Source of the DNA: Gigaspora rosea
Lineage: Eukaryota; Glomeromycota; Glomeromycetes; Diversisporales; Gigasporaceae
NCBI GenBank assembly: GCA_003550325.1
Contig: QKWP01000111.1
Location: 53,309 to 117,308, forward strand
Direction: 5' to 3'
DNA: 64,000 bases
Below, one piece after another: positions 1 to 11,997 of this stretch. The notes below the pieces were generated by a model that saw only the letters and a list, made by a program, of their open reading frames with translations, did no database searches and was not told the origin of the DNA. Position 1 is the stretch's first letter, and every line of letters starts with the position of its first letter. The position numbers and the translations under genes were made by a program.

Positions 1-387
1 CAGGGACGGTGAATAATATCGATTTGATTTTGCAAAAATATCGATCGGTATGGTCAAAAATATTGATTTATATCGATATACTCATGATTGGCCAATTAAA
101 ATGCAAAATTTTGTACAACAGTTACAGATAACGTGATATAACGTGATCAATAACTAAATTTCTTTCTTCTTTTGACGTGTTTGTTGATTGTCTATTTTAC
201 CGAAGCTTATCAACGGTTCAAGTTAGCAAATTTATATTGTCTGGCCCGAATTATACTTTTAATTTTGCCCAAGTGCATATTGTTACACTGCATTAACATT
301 TGCGAAAATATCGATTTCCCCATGATTTGGCCTAAAAATATCGTTTTATATATTATCGATACAAATCGATATTATTCACCGTCCCTG
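1..387. mobile_element. MITE with 25-bp terminal inverted repeats (CAGGGACGGTG)
   Basis: The window opens on CAGGGACGGTGAATAATATC and the exact inverted copy closes the element at 363-387. The interior is AT-rich, repeats the motif ATATCGAT many times and has no convincing reading frame. A CAGGG start is common in hAT-type elements, but the left target duplication lies outside the window, so the superfamily is inferred. A short frame at 172-426 runs out of the element and is chance. Confidence 0.8.
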
Positions 388-814
388 GGCGGGACATTAT
401 TGCGAGTCACCGGACTTTCCGTGTGACAGCAGATCACTGACGAAATGGTATTTTAGGTAACCTGATGATCTGCATCGACCTCTTTGTTCTTTGAATTTTC
501 TGCTCGACATTGTGTCCAGATATCCCCCCCACCACGCCCGAAAGGGAAAAGAAAGAAGAGTTTGAGCAGAAGGGACGATACATGACTACAAAGTCACTGG
601 ACTTGTCGCGAAAAAGAAATGAAAAATAAACAACAAAGAGATCGAAGAAATATCCTCGAAAAGATCTGCTCACGTGACGTCCTGCGGCTTGTTCCGCGAC
701 CCTATCCCATACTGTATGACGTCGTTTGCATAGAAGGACGTGACTGTAGTTGTGAAGGTTGGTCACGACTGTTGTGTGCGAGGAAGGGGCACACGACGAG
801 ACGAGCAATAATAA
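388..814. other. No gene recognised
   Basis: Relatively GC-rich compared with its surroundings. Overlapping small frames on both strands (434-826 minus, 619-843 plus) have no recognisable domain. The start shares the motif CATTATTGCGAG with position 34737, after GGGCGG in both places, so it may be a remnant of a dispersed repeat. Confidence 0.4.
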
Positions 815-1480
815 TAAAAAACGCAATTTTTTGTCATAGCTAGGATATCAGATATTTTGATTTTATGAACGTCTTATGTTTATGAATGACATTGACAATA
901 TATTTCATTTCTAGGCACTTGCTACAAAATCCGATTCTGATGCTGTTATCACTACATCACATTTGGAAAAAACCTTGGATATTTCTGTAAAGAATTTTTG
1001 AATATTCTGAATGGTTATTTCATAAAATTTTGTATATGAGCAGTTAAGAATTATTGAATTGCCTATTTACATGGTTAATTTCTTAGGTTTTTAATTATTA
1101 GATAATAATGAATTGAAAGTGTTTGTTTTGAGATGAATTTTCACCAATAAAGCTTGGAAGTATTCTACTGTATAATATGTATTCAGGTCTTTATGACATT
1201 TTATATATCATCTTAGTGAAATTATTACAAATATGTTGTTAAAATATTTTTTGGAAATAACCATTTTCATACTCAAAATCATGAATATAGTATGAACCTT
1301 TCGTAAAAGATATTAAATTTAGGTAAAATTCTATTAGTGGCATTATAGATTATTATTTTAGGATTTTAGACCTTCGCAAGTGAAAAGTAAATAAAATTTT
1401 GAATGATGATGCATTTTTAAATAATAGTCATCCAAATAACAAAATATTTATTTTTTTTTCATAAATTATTAAGTTTAATT

Positions 1481-1590
1481 GAAAATTTTATTAATTTTTA
1501 TAAATTCTGAGACACCTATTAAAGAACTAGCTAATGAAAATTTTATTAATTTTTATAAATTCTGAGACACCTATTAAAGAACTAGCTAAA
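1481..1590. repeat. 55-bp perfect tandem duplication
   Basis: Two adjacent units, 1481-1535 and 1536-1590, start with GAAAATTTTATTAATTT. The corresponding place in the other duplication arm (about 40400-40470) has one unit, so this duplication came after the segmental duplication or was lost from the partner. Confidence 0.9.
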
Positions 1591-3268
1591 AGACTTTTCG
1601 ACCAATTCGATTAACTTTGTGATTTCGGCATAATAGATTCAATAATACTGTATATAACGATAAATTGATATCTATACCTAATTTGAGATCAAGTGTCGCT
1701 ATTTATACTGTCTTGCAAGACTACATAAGCATATCTCCGGTTGAATACAAAGTTTTATGCTTTCAAGGCATTTTCACAGTCTTTTTCATAAACTTAGATA
1801 CAAACTAAACACATTTTGAGGAAGCACTCAATTGAAAACCTAACAATGCTGAATGAGTCAACATCATAATGATAAAGTATCTGTATATAGAACAAGTAAT
1901 CTAAAATATATATCTTTTATTTATCGACCAATAACTTTACTACATCAGTTGAAAATCATTCGGCTAACTTTTAATCGACGTCCCAAAATTTATGAATCTA
2001 CTATAATAACTAAAAAAACTGATACAGACGAATTAGATGAATTGGCTATCTAAACCAAAAAAAGATAACATTATTTGCTACGCTCAGGATAATATGGATA
2101 TCTGAGATATCATAAATTTATAATACATATTTATACAGTACCGCGCTCACTCGTAAACTAGTTGCTACTATAACTTGACTATCTATCATTGTTATAATAA
2201 AAATATAAAATTGATATAACACAAATCCAGTTCAAGTAGCTTCTATATAATGGATAAAAAGAAAATTGACGATAGAAAAAAAAATTGCGGTTATGAAATA
2301 TCGCTTAATTATCGTAAACGATGTAAAAAATTCTATTTTATTTTTGAAACTTAAAAATATACTGTAAACTGGCAATGGATAAAAAAAAAGTACGCCCACA
2401 TAATAAAGTTTAAATTTATCGTTTAAACATAGTTGATTCACTAATAATCATCCGGAACTTTTATAATATCAACAGGTTTAGTACCATATATTTTGGATAG
2501 CTTCGCACCAAATTCTGATATAAAATATGGTTTGCTTGTATATATATTGTTTAATTTTTCAGTAATCATAGGTAAATTTTTATTGATATCATCACTTTCT
2601 ATGAATTGCCTTTTAATTATATTTTTACTCTCATTTACGATATCGATATCACTCTCGATAATATTCGACCATTGATTTAGTCCGACAAATATTTTTATAA
2701 CTTTAGGTCGTTTATCTGGATCAGAACTCATGCATTGATTTGCCAACTCAACATAGCAATCAGGAGTACCAGGTGCAAATTTTGGTCGTAATCCAAAATT
2801 ACAAATCTTAATAGCTAGATCAATATCAAATTTATAATCATTAAAAGACCTTTGTCCAGTAGTCATCTCGACCATGATAATTCCAAATGAATAGATATCT
2901 GATGGTTTTGTGTATGGCATTTTTTGAAAGAGTTCTGGTGCAATATACGGTAAAACTCCATGAATACGTTCCTCATTTTCTTTTTCGTCTAGTGGTTTTG
3001 ATAAGCCTAGATCAGTAATATATGCTTCATAACTTTCTTTTAGCAAGATATTTCCAGGATGTAAATCTCGATGTAAATATCCCTTAGAATGTATACGATA
3101 AAGATTAGACACAATATCAAGGAGTATCTTTAATTTAACTTTCCATTCAAATTTAAATATATTAGTAAGGTTTTTACTTAATGATCCATATTGTACTAAA
3201 ATATAGTCTTTTGTTTTTTCATCTCTAGATATTCCCAAATATTGTGATAAACTATGACAAGCTTTTAA

Positions 3269-3347
3269 CTAAAAAAAAAAAAAACCAAATAAATTAATTT
3301 GAAATATTCGAAATTAAAAATAAATAATAAAATTATTAAAAAAATAC
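3269..3347 (-). other. 79-bp spliceosomal intron of the Sel1-kinase gene
   Basis: On the minus strand the donor is GAG|GTATTT and the acceptor TTTTTTAG|TTAAAA. Splicing keeps phase 0 and joins FLKE to LKACHSL within the kinase N-lobe. The paralogue has the equivalent 77-bp intron at 38268-38344. Confidence 0.9.
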
Positions 3348-4414
3348 CTCTTTTAAAAATGGTTCTTTGTTTTTATTAGAATCCTTTACAATCTTAATTG
3401 CTACATTTTCATAAGACCCATATCGATTAAGATATTTTGTTCTAAAAACGGTAGAGAACGCTCCTTTGCCTATCTCTTCAATATTTTCAAATTTATCATA
3501 TGGTATCCAATGAAAAAATTCTTCTTTATCTTGAACAGTATATTGTTCAGTAATAGCTGATTTTAAATACCATTCAAAAGCAATATCAATATTCTTTTCA
3601 ACAACAATTCCTTGCCGATAAAATTCACCAACACTATACATTCCATCAGCATACCCCATTTCCGCTGATTTTTTGTAATATTCAAACGCTTTCTTTTCGT
3701 CCTTACCAAGTTCATAATAAAATCCAACGTGATATGTCCCTGTAGAGTGCCCCATCTCTGCAGCTTTTTGATAATACACGAATGCCTTATGTTTATCCGC
3801 CACAACTCCAATTCCATTGTAATAACAATTTCCAACACTACATAATCCATCAGAATTATCCATCTCTGCAGATTTTTGATAATAAACGAATGCCTTATGT
3901 TTATCTTTTTCAACGCCAATTCCATAATTATAACAATATCCAACATTATTTGTTCCAAGAGCGTTTCCCATCTCTGCAGATTTTTGATAATAAATGAATG
4001 CCTTATGTTCATCTTTTTCAACTCCAATTCCATTAAAATAGCAACCTCCAACATTAACTGTTCCACTAGCGTTCCCCATTTCTGCAGATTCTTGATAATA
4101 AAAGAATGCCATACGTTCATTCTTTTCAACTCCAATTCCATATTGATAACATACACCGACGAAAAATATTCCGTAAGAATCATCCATCTCTGCTAATTTT
4201 TGATAATAATTGAATGCTTTACATTCATCCTTTCCAACCCATTTTCCATAACGATAACAACTTGCAAGAATAAATTGAACTATAGAGTTGATTGGATTAT
4301 CTAAGCAAAAATTGATAATATTTACTGGATTTTGATTCTTCTTTATTAGAAATTGTTCTAATGCATCAAGAATTAAATAAGAATCTTTGCCTTTCAATTT
4401 TTCTTCATTATGCA

Positions 4415-5343
4415 CAGTGATGGCAATTTAATCGGCCAAAGAAAATTTAATTGGCCATCGGCCAATATATAATTATTTGGCCAAAATGGCCAGAATTTTG
4501 CGGCCAAAGTTGAATGTCAATTGGCCAGGCCAATAAAAATTATTTGGCCGATATGGCCGTTGTCCAATGGCCAAATGGCCAAACGGCCAAGTGGCCAAAT
4601 TTCTTTGTATAGTAATAAAAAAGAAATTTATATAAAAATACTGTATTATATGCATACTAATGTTAATATATATTCATATACTTACTGGTTTTGTTTAAAG
4701 CCACACTATTAACTATAGAACCAATATTCTTGAATTATATTTATTGTATATTACCTTCCCAAAAAAAGTTAATTTAACACTATAGTTATTTATTTTCATG
4801 TGCTATTACTAAAGTTACGATAAAGAAATTTACGAACTATTGGAATTAATAAAACTCATAGAACTGGATCGATATTTAACTATACGTGAAAGAATAATTA
4901 AATCTAACGATTCTTTTCAAGTTCTTTTTTAATTATAATAGTTTGCTTGAAAGTTCGTTTTGGAGCATATTAATATATAAGATAACTTAAGTAATAATTG
5001 TTAAGCTATATAAAAAAAAATCTAGCGAAAGCTAATAAGTTATATAAAAAATAATTTAAGTGAAGGTTTAATAAGTTATAAAATAAAAATAATTTAAGCG
5101 AAGGTTTAAAAAGTTATATAAAAGTATAATTTGAGCAAATGTTTAATAAGTAATTTGAGCAAAGGTTTAATAAGCAAAGGTTTAGTAAGTTATATAGAAA
5201 AATTACTAAGTGAAGATTTAACCAATCAAATTACTAGTTTTATTTGGCCGTTTCGGCCAAAAATGAGATTTATATTTTTGGCCTTTTGGCCTCGGCCAAT
5301 GGCTGCGGCCATTGGCCGGCCAAATAACCAAGTGACATCACTG
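4415..5343. mobile_element. hAT-type MITE in the Sel1-kinase exon, with 8-bp target duplication
   Basis: 929 bp. It starts CAGTGATGGCA and ends in the near-inverted TGACATCACTG, with perfect flanking duplications ATTATGCA at 4407-4414 and 5344-5351. Both ends are dense in GGCCAA/TTGGCC motifs, probable subterminal repeats. No transposase frame is present, so it is non-autonomous. The paralogue at 36942-36949 shows the empty site (one base different), which fixes both element ends. Confidence 0.93.
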
Positions 5344-5692
5344 ATTATGCAGATTACACATTTCACTAACAATTTCGTTTAGAAAATCATGTGAAAAATC
5401 CTGTAAATAAATATCTTTTAAATATAATTGGGTATCATTATTGGTTATTTGGGTAATAACTGATGAGCAATCGATTTTTTCAGGTTGCTTTACAAAAAGG
5501 TTATTGTAATTTGACATTTTGGCGCATGAAAAGTAATTTGCATATTGATATAGACGTATCAAATTTATTAGTTATGTATTACATTGCACAACATTTATTT
5601 CGAAAAGCATTGCATGCATGTTTCTTATAATTGGAATAGTCCGGTCTGATATACCGGAGTTTAATTTTATTTGATGGATTATATTAGTTGTT

Positions 5693-6020
5693 GAAACTGA
5701 AACGGGATATGCTTCCGGAAATAGCAAATAATATTGCGCCGGGAGATCACCGTAAATAATTGAGTTTGTGCGGCATAGCGGGATTCCCGCCTGCGTAATG
5801 CAGGCCGGCCGTTAATATGAACATGTGTGAATTGATATTCACTAGTTATAGTTATGAAAATGGCAGGTTCATTTAGCTGTGATTTATGTTCTATTGAAAT
5901 TGAAACTGAAACGGGATAATATTGCGCCGGGAGATAACTGTAAGCAGTTGTTTATGCGGTTTAGTGCTGGCCGGTGGTTTCCCGCCTGCATTGAATAATG
6001 CAGGCCAGCCGTCAGTATGA
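5693..6020. repeat. Two copies of a GC-rich repeat with a conserved hairpin
   Basis: Units at 5693-5820 and 5902-6020 both begin GAAACTGAAACGGGATA and share TTGCGCCGGGAGATAAC-like sequence, a CCCGCCTGC hairpin and GCCGT.A.TATGA. The hairpin stems are GCCTGC/GCAGGC (5789-5805) and GCCTGCA/TGCAGGC (5984-6005), with loops of different length. A weaker third copy lies at 6278-6350 (CACCTGCATAATGCCGG). No coding frame crosses them. It could be a SINE or a structured RNA; neither is proven. Confidence 0.6.
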
Positions 6021-6131
6021 AGATATGATATTTTTTTTTTTTACCTTAATATCTGATATATAAGATGTTCTTAAGTGCTTAAAACATGTGATATTGATAT
6101 TTGCTTATATAGCAGTTGAGTTTAACTTATA

Positions 6132-6277
6132 CAGGGGACCCCAAAATTCTGGGTCGGGATACGTTGGAGTGAATCAGAAGCATGGTCAGCAGGATCGGAA
6201 TTGATCAATTTTGTCCAAATATCATAAAAAATTTACTAGATCTGATGCATCCGACCCGAAATTTTGGGACAGCCCTG
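6132..6277. mobile_element. 146-bp MITE, TA-flanked
   Basis: Imperfect 27-bp inverted ends: CAGGGGACCCCAAAATTCTG on the left, matched by CAAAATTTCGGG-type sequence ending GCCCTG on the right. TA dinucleotides sit directly outside both ends (6130-6131, 6278-6279), as for Tc1/mariner-type insertions. It lies between the second and third copies of the GC-rich repeat. Confidence 0.7.
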
Positions 6278-6624
6278 TAAAAATCGTTGAGTTTTTGCGT
6301 TTGTGTGGCTTAACCCTGACCACCTGCATAATGCCGGTTGACCGTCAGACATATCAGCGGATCGGCATAATTGGACCTTTTTAAGGTACCCTCAAAAATT
6401 TTATTTATATCATGTGATTGGTCAAATAATCTAAGCCACCCCTAATTTTCTTCGTGTTATATCAAAACAAGTATACCCTAAATAATATTTTATCTATTAG
6501 AGAAACCCATCCTTCTCAAGCAGAACCCATCCTAAGGTAAGGTAGCATTAATAAGAATTTAATATTTGTAATAATAGAATTATTATAACAATTTTCTATA
6601 TATTTTTTTTCTTGATTTGTTTAA

Positions 6625-7388
6625 ATGAATAAAAGTACTATACAACCTACTTTGGACGCAACTTATTCTTGCATATTATGCTCTTAGAAAACATTCAACA
6701 GCAAACGTGGGTTTAACATTCATAATACTCGTATTCCAAATTACAAAATCGTATTTTCTGGTGATAATCTTACATTATATACACAAGTTTTTGTACACTG
6801 TGTACTCGAAAAAGTTTTTAAAACAAGCGAGGTCTCATTCGACATGAAAGATATACTCATAGCATATACAACATTCCTCATGCAAACTTAATATCTTTAC
6901 CCGTAGAAGCTATTAATGAGTTTAAAAAAACTATTGTTTATTTAATCCAACGTCAACTTTCTAATCATAGTAGCTCAGTTGGATCCCGATGTATTACTAT
7001 TCCTTGTTTAGAAAGTCAGTTTGTAGGTGTATTCAGAAATTATATAGCACGGTATGCACCTACTCTACAAACCTACGAATGTGTATTTACGGGTGAATAT
7101 GCATATGATACACTGCGGTCAATTTTTTGAGATAATAATTGGGGTATTCGCCATTATACAGGAAATCAACAAACTGTAGTAATCTTATTTACACCAACAC
7201 AAACCGATCAAGAGATTGATGATAATATGAAGGATTCAGGATGTAATACTTTTTCTCAAAATCAAAATGATACCAAGTTTGAAATGAAAGTTAAATGGAA
7301 ACGACGAGGAATAAAAGATACTATCAATCATGAATGTATAGGAGGATTTTTAATTCTAAAATTTACAATAGACACTGCTTTTTTTTAA
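6625..7388 (+). pseudogene. Zinc-finger-fronted protein, decayed
   Basis: Coding character is visible from ATG 6625 (MNKSTIQPTLDATYSCILC) to TAA 7386-7388, but the frame is interrupted. A TAG follows CILCS at about 6685, there is a frame break near 6890, and a TGA follows DTLRSIF. Readable stretches include KTFNSKRGFNIHN, VEAINEFKKTIVYLIQRQL, LQTYECVFTGEYAYDTL and KVKWKRRGIKDTINHECIGG. The front resembles a C2H2-type finger with a degenerate last ligand. I recall similar multicopy hypothetical proteins from Rhizophagus but cannot name a function. Confidence 0.6.
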
Positions 7389-8179
7389 TCATTTAACTCA
7401 ATTATTTCTTGTATGTAGATTTTTTTTATTTTTTTTTGTTAATAAAGGATAGCCTATAGAGATGATTTTATATAAGTAATTATAATATTAATAATATATA
7501 ATAGCAAACTACTATATGAATGTGAAAGAATGTTCACTAGCATATTATTTCAGGTATGGTATACACATTATTTCAACATAAAAATCAATTTCTGAATTCA
7601 AAATACCTGTAAGTATTATTGATTCAGATCCATGTATGCTATTTTGAAGGAGTTGATTTTCAAAATGGTGTTCATGAGCATTCTCTTGCACTTATATATG
7701 CTTGCATTTTCAAGAATTGAAGCTCAATATATACTGTCATTTCATGAGCAATTGAATTGAAGTGGTTCAAAATTTGAAATCTTGGTTGTCTTTGATGAAT
7801 TAAGATATTCTTTGAATGCTAATTGATTAAAGTATTGGTAAATTATTAATAATATGAAAAATGTATAGTACTTATAGTTTCTAAGAATAGTATTATCATT
7901 ATAATGTAAGAATAAAAAGATCGTTTCTTTTGCAATATATATCTAACCTGTCCTTTGCAATTAAATAAAATGCATTTTATTGTTCTTTCATTGACATATT
8001 GTAAAATCATATAATATCCATTAATATCTAAATATTCACATTATATAGTGACTCTTATAACAGGCTCTTGGTATAATAGATACTAGATAAAATTTTAGTA
8101 CAATGGTTAACCTCAGATGATCAGTTCTGGTGGCCAACTGTTTACTTCTTGCTTAGATTCATATACCTAAATGAAAAAA
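7389..8179. other. No gene recognised
   Basis: AT-rich DNA without a supported frame. A minus-strand AG acceptor near 8160 followed by VYESKQEVNSWPPEL could be a further decayed exon of the FIP1-like relic just to the right; this is weak. Confidence 0.35.
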
Positions 8180-8518
8180 TCCCAAAGGTTTATTAATTTA
8201 TATGCCTTATATGAATTTCTTGCATTTATTTTTGCTTCGTATGATAAGCTTTCTATGTATACTCATTAAAACCATAATTAAAATAATCTGTTACATCAGT
8301 TCCTGTTTACGATATAAATAAATTAGAACTAGACTATAAGTGCACAAAAATGATTGAAAATTATTACCTGGTTTTTTCCAAGGCTTATCTTCAACTGAAT
8401 TTAAATCGACATTATATATACTGGTTCCATCAAGTGGCCCAACAGCATTTATATCCACTCCTGGAGTACGATTTAATGCTTGGACACTTTCTACTTGTAT
8501 CGGGATTACAGATTTCAT
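8180..8518 (-). pseudogene. FIP1: FIP1 (pre-mRNA polyadenylation factor) pseudogene fragment
   Basis: The first exon (8518 to 8368) carries VESVQALNRTPGVDINAV, GPLDGTSIYNVDLNSVEDK and PWKKPG, the conserved FIP1 core. A GT donor at 8367 and AG acceptor at 8303 bound a 65-bp intron, and the next exon reads G-TDVTDYFNYGFNEYT, completing the FIP1 motif. FIP1 belongs to the cleavage and polyadenylation factor and links it to poly(A) polymerase. The expected W after NEYT is TAG, and a Q in the following KQKQ is TAA, so it is dead. The retained intron argues against retroposition. Flanking FIP1 exons were not found, so it is a segmental gene fragment. Confidence 0.85.
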
Positions 8519-8769
8519 AAATGAAATTACAAACTAAAATAAACAATAAACAAACTTTTACTGATAAATGCCTGTGTCACTCTATACAATTTGTTTATTA
8601 AAGGAGTTGGGTAGTAAGGTTGATTTATTTGTACTGTACGATCTAAGTATATTTTGATAGCTTTGTTATACGATTTATTTATGCATGTCATTCTAGATCA
8701 GATAACGATTTATTTTGGAACCAATATTCGAACTGGCACTAAAAGTTTTAAGATCTCGAGATTATGTAG

Positions 8770-10212
8770 TAAAATCTTAATTATAATTTTTTGTATCAAT
8801 CATTAAGTCACTTAATGATTTATGTTCTAATCGTTAAATTACTGTATTTATAATTTTTAATATAAAAAATTATATATAATAAAATTTCAATATAATTTCT
8901 TGTATCAATCGTTAAGTTACTTAACGATCTATGTGCTATGTAATCATTAAATTACTTAATGATCTTAATTATTAAGTTATTTAATGATTTATGTACTAAT
9001 CGTTAAATTACTTAATAATAATACAAAACATTATAAGGTAGCCTGCCCTATTTCTACAAACTTTTTTTTGCTACATACAAAACTTTTAAAAAATAAATAT
9101 CTTTTTATAAAATTTTGTATATATAATCTATAACTAATTTATTATTTAAATACATAAAAATTAAACCAACTATATATGTATAATTTTTTTTAGTTAATAA
9201 AAAATATCCTATAAATTTTGTAAAAATTTAAAGTGTGACCTATTTCCACAAATAGTAAACAGATTTTTGATCCATTAGCCCATTTTGAATGATTTAACTA
9301 CCAAAATATTCATCTCAATAAGACGATTCCAATGAGCCTAAAATCATCAAAATCTAATCACAGGATACTAAGATAGTTCAACTTTTTTATAATAATAATA
9401 TTATTATTTTAAAATATAAAACACTATTAAAATCACTATTAAAATCATACATAAGTTGAACGTTCTCAGGATTCTGTGATTGGATTTTAATGATTTTGAG
9501 CTTGTCAGAATCGTCTTATTAAGATGAACATTTTGGTAGTTAAATCACTCAAAACGGGTAAGTAGATCAAAAGTTATTAGCAATTCTATAAATTAGTTTA
9601 TGTACTAAAATAACTAAATTGGGAACAAGCCTTTAAATAATTTTAAGATTCTGTGATCAAATTTTAGCAGTTATGGGCTTGTTTAAAATGTTTAACTAAG
9701 GTAATTATTAAAATAGTAAAATTACTCCAAATAAAGCTAGTGAATTAAAAAATATTTACTGCTCTTTACTGTTTGTGGAAATAGGGTAGTTTGTGGAAAT
9801 AGGGCAGGCTACCTTATATTTAGTAATTTTTATGTATTGATTGTTAAGTCACTTAACGATCTATATACTACATAATTATTAAATTACTTAATGATCTTAA
9901 TATAAGTAAATCTTAATTATAATTTCTTGTATCAATCATTAAGTCACTTAATGATTTATGTACTAATCGTTAATTACTTAATAAAAATATAAGACATTAT
10001 ATATAATAAAATTTTAATCTAATTTCTTTGTAGTTACTTAATGATCTATGTGCTACATAATTATTAAATCTTAAATTACTTAATGATCTTAATTTTTTGT
10101 ATTAATCATTAAGTCACTATCGATCTAAGTGCTACGTAATCATTAAATTATTTAATGATCTTAATATAAGTATTATTAAGTCACTTACGATTTATATACT
10201 AATTGTTAAATT
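8770..10212. repeat. Degenerate palindromic satellite, interrupted by a MITE
   Basis: Variants of AATCRTTAAGTYACTTAAYGAT recur irregularly at 8770-9030 and again at 9836-10212, spaced by short AT-rich links and TATGTACTAATCGTTAAAT-type segments. Each motif is itself a palindrome. The 9034-9816 MITE sits inside and divides the tract. There is no coding potential. Confidence 0.7.
9034..9816. mobile_element. 783-bp TA-flanked MITE (TAAGGTAGCCTGCCC)
   Basis: Inverted ends TAAGGTAGCCTGCCCTATTT and its complement closing at 9816, with TA on each side (9032-9033, 9817-9818). GTTTGTGGAAATAGGG is duplicated at the right end. An internal pair of inverted segments (about 9290-9370 and 9470-9550) makes it largely foldback. 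No transposase frame was seen. Confidence 0.8.
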
Positions 10213-11140
10213 AACCCTCTTCAATCTTTTTTAGCGATCTGCCTCAGATCATTGCCTTTTTTGTGCGATCTGCTTCTGATCGTTATCCTGATTTATCATG
10301 TGCCGTTTGGATTATTGGTTTAGTGGCCTACTCGTAAGCTGCTACATTTCCTTTTAAGATAAAAAGGAAAAGATCTTCATAAAACATTTTTATATATAGT
10401 ATCTAATCAGCGCGATCTGATAGATATATCTGCGCATGTGCCCCTAAAAAATTTTATGGAGTACGGGTTGTATTTATACTTTTTATTATGATGGAGCTAT
10501 GTGAATCGTGTATGTGATAATTTTTGAATTTGTTTTTAGTTTAAAAATTTTTAATGTTGGTTTTAGAATAAGAAATGAAGTATGAGATTATTTGATATTT
10601 GATAGTGTACTGTTGATTTTGTTTTGAGAGATTTGTATATTTTGTATAAGATGAAAAAACAAGTGAATGGACACGTGAGTATGGAATATATTGGGGGATG
10701 TGTCTGGATTACTTTATTGATGCGTTTGTGATTAAAGACTATTATGGTATCAGTAACGCAGATTATGTGATGTAAAGATCATGTACGTAGGTTGGATGAA
10801 AAGTATTGTCAATAGATTAATATCTTGATCAATTTTAAAGATATAGTTTTAACCTTTATATATATAAATATAGTGGTTATAATAAATATGTAAAAAAAAT
10901 TTTAAGTATTTTTATCAGATAGTTTTTAAAATATTGAATTTTTAATTTATTATATAAAAAATATTGCAAATTTTTTTATATAAAAATTAATTAAACTTTA
11001 TCTTAAGTATATATAAAAAAAATTTAAAAATTTAATTAATTTTTCTAAAAATTTAGCTAATACTAAAATCAGTTATATAGTTTTTAAATATATAATTTAT
11101 TTTTAAATTAACATATTAAAATTTAAAAAATTTACAATTT
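10213..11140. other. No gene recognised
   Basis: AT-rich. Two GCGATCTGCNTCNGATCNTT-like motifs lie at 10233-10285. After 10850 the sequence is nearly pure A/T with TATATAAAAA runs. No exon-like signal was found. Confidence 0.4.
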
Positions 11141-11148
11141 AAAATTTT

Positions 11149-11997
11149 TCTTTGTTTACCATCTTCCGGCTCGAAACCTTCTGTGAACCCAAATTTTGTA
11201 ATAACCCGAACTTCTCTTCTTGCATACAACTCTGTAATAAAGTAGCTCGTTTTCTCTGGGACCTTAATTCTGCGCAATGCTCGTTGTATACTTTCAGAGG
11301 GCACTGAATCAAAGGCTTTTTTGATATCTTGAAAAAGCACCCATACCTCCTTTTTCTTTTCTCTCTCCTCTTCTACCAGGTTATTAAAAATATGAATAGG
11401 GATGCTTGTTGCCTCTCCAGGAAGGCCTGCGTAATTTTGACCTTTTAAGATTCGGTGCTGAGTAAGCACTAGACTAAGCCTTTTTTGCACAATTCTTACT
11501 AATGTTTTCTAAAGGTTTTTAAAAGCATGATGGGTCTTGTACTAGCCAGAGCATAGTCCCATTTGACTAGCTTTGTATAGGGAAGATTTGTCCTATCTTC
11601 TATTTTCGAGGCATAATTCCACAGTCTAATACTAGATTGCTCAATTTTAAGAAAGCTGCTGTGACTACGGGACCCGCCCTTTTAATAAAGGTATAGCTTA
11701 TGCTAATAAACCTGGAGCAGTGTTCGCTTTCGCATCTTTTATGCACTCTGTCCATTCGGGTTCTTGGATTGGCTGCTCTACTTCCTCATACCAAGTTGGG
11801 TCAATCCAATCCTTTGACATTCTCTCAAAATTATGTTTTCTCTTTTTGAAGTGCCCCTGATAAAACTCCTTTACCTCCTCTTTAATCTTATACGGTTCAG
11901 ATATCAATTCCCCGACACTATAATTCGACCCTTCTTGCTTTAGCACTTTGTCTATTAGGATCTTCCGCCAGGGATGCTCCAAGATGCTATTCAGCAT
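11149..11997 (-). pseudogene. LINE reverse transcriptase fragment
   Basis: Two readable stretches. 11997-11698 has the region upstream of RT, with VKEFYQGHFKKRK and DAKANTAPGL, a degenerate form of the SPGPDG motif. 11490-11149 has QHRILKGQNYAGLPGEAT, then VWVLFQDIKKAFDSVPSES (motif A, catalytic Asp present), then RREVRVITKFGFTEGF. Between them, 11697-11491 is homologous but carries several stops. Everything after GFEPEDG is lost. Confidence 0.85.

Larger units (their letters stand above)
2441..5517 (-). pseudogene. Sel1-repeat / protein kinase gene, split by a hAT-type MITE
   Basis: Minus-strand gene with start ATG at 5517 (MSNYNNLFVK). Coding runs to the MITE at 5343, resumes at 4406, reaches a GT donor at 3347 and continues from an AG acceptor at 3269 to a stop at 2441. 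Without the insert and one target duplication the frame is open for 686 codons. About eight Sel1-like repeats (GIGVEKDEHKAF.YYQKSAEMG) come first, then a TKL-like kinase: glycine loop GKGAFSTV, VAIK lysine, HRDLHPGN catalytic loop, DLG in place of DFG, and APE. Sel1 repeats normally mediate protein contacts, so a signalling role is inferred. Either a pseudogene by insertion or a protein started downstream of it; the remaining GTG-initiated frame is 359 codons in exon 1. Confidence 0.9.
815..5605 (-). repeat. Arm 1 of a large segmental duplication (partner 36680-41120)
   Basis: Reverse-complemented, this block aligns with 36680-41120 over the upstream region, both exons, the intron and more than 1.5 kb of downstream non-coding DNA. 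Differences are substitutions, small indels, a MITE at 4415-5343 present only here, a 55-bp tandem duplication at 1481-1590 present only here, and a repeated segment around 37534 present only in the partner. The arms are inverted in the window but would be direct if the 21825-57510 block is turned round. Confidence 0.9.

Noticed and set aside
434-826. Minus-strand frame of 130 codons
   Set aside because: No start context, domain or splice support; it overlaps another frame on the plus strand and has low-complexity leucine/serine runs.
3563-4196. Long frames on both strands within the Sel1 region (206 and 106 codons)
   Set aside because: Shadows of the Sel1 repeats: their periodic composition keeps alternative frames open.
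5693-6020. tRNA or tRNA-derived SINE
   Set aside because: No clear A and B box pair and no cloverleaf could be drawn; kept only as an unassigned GC-rich repeat.
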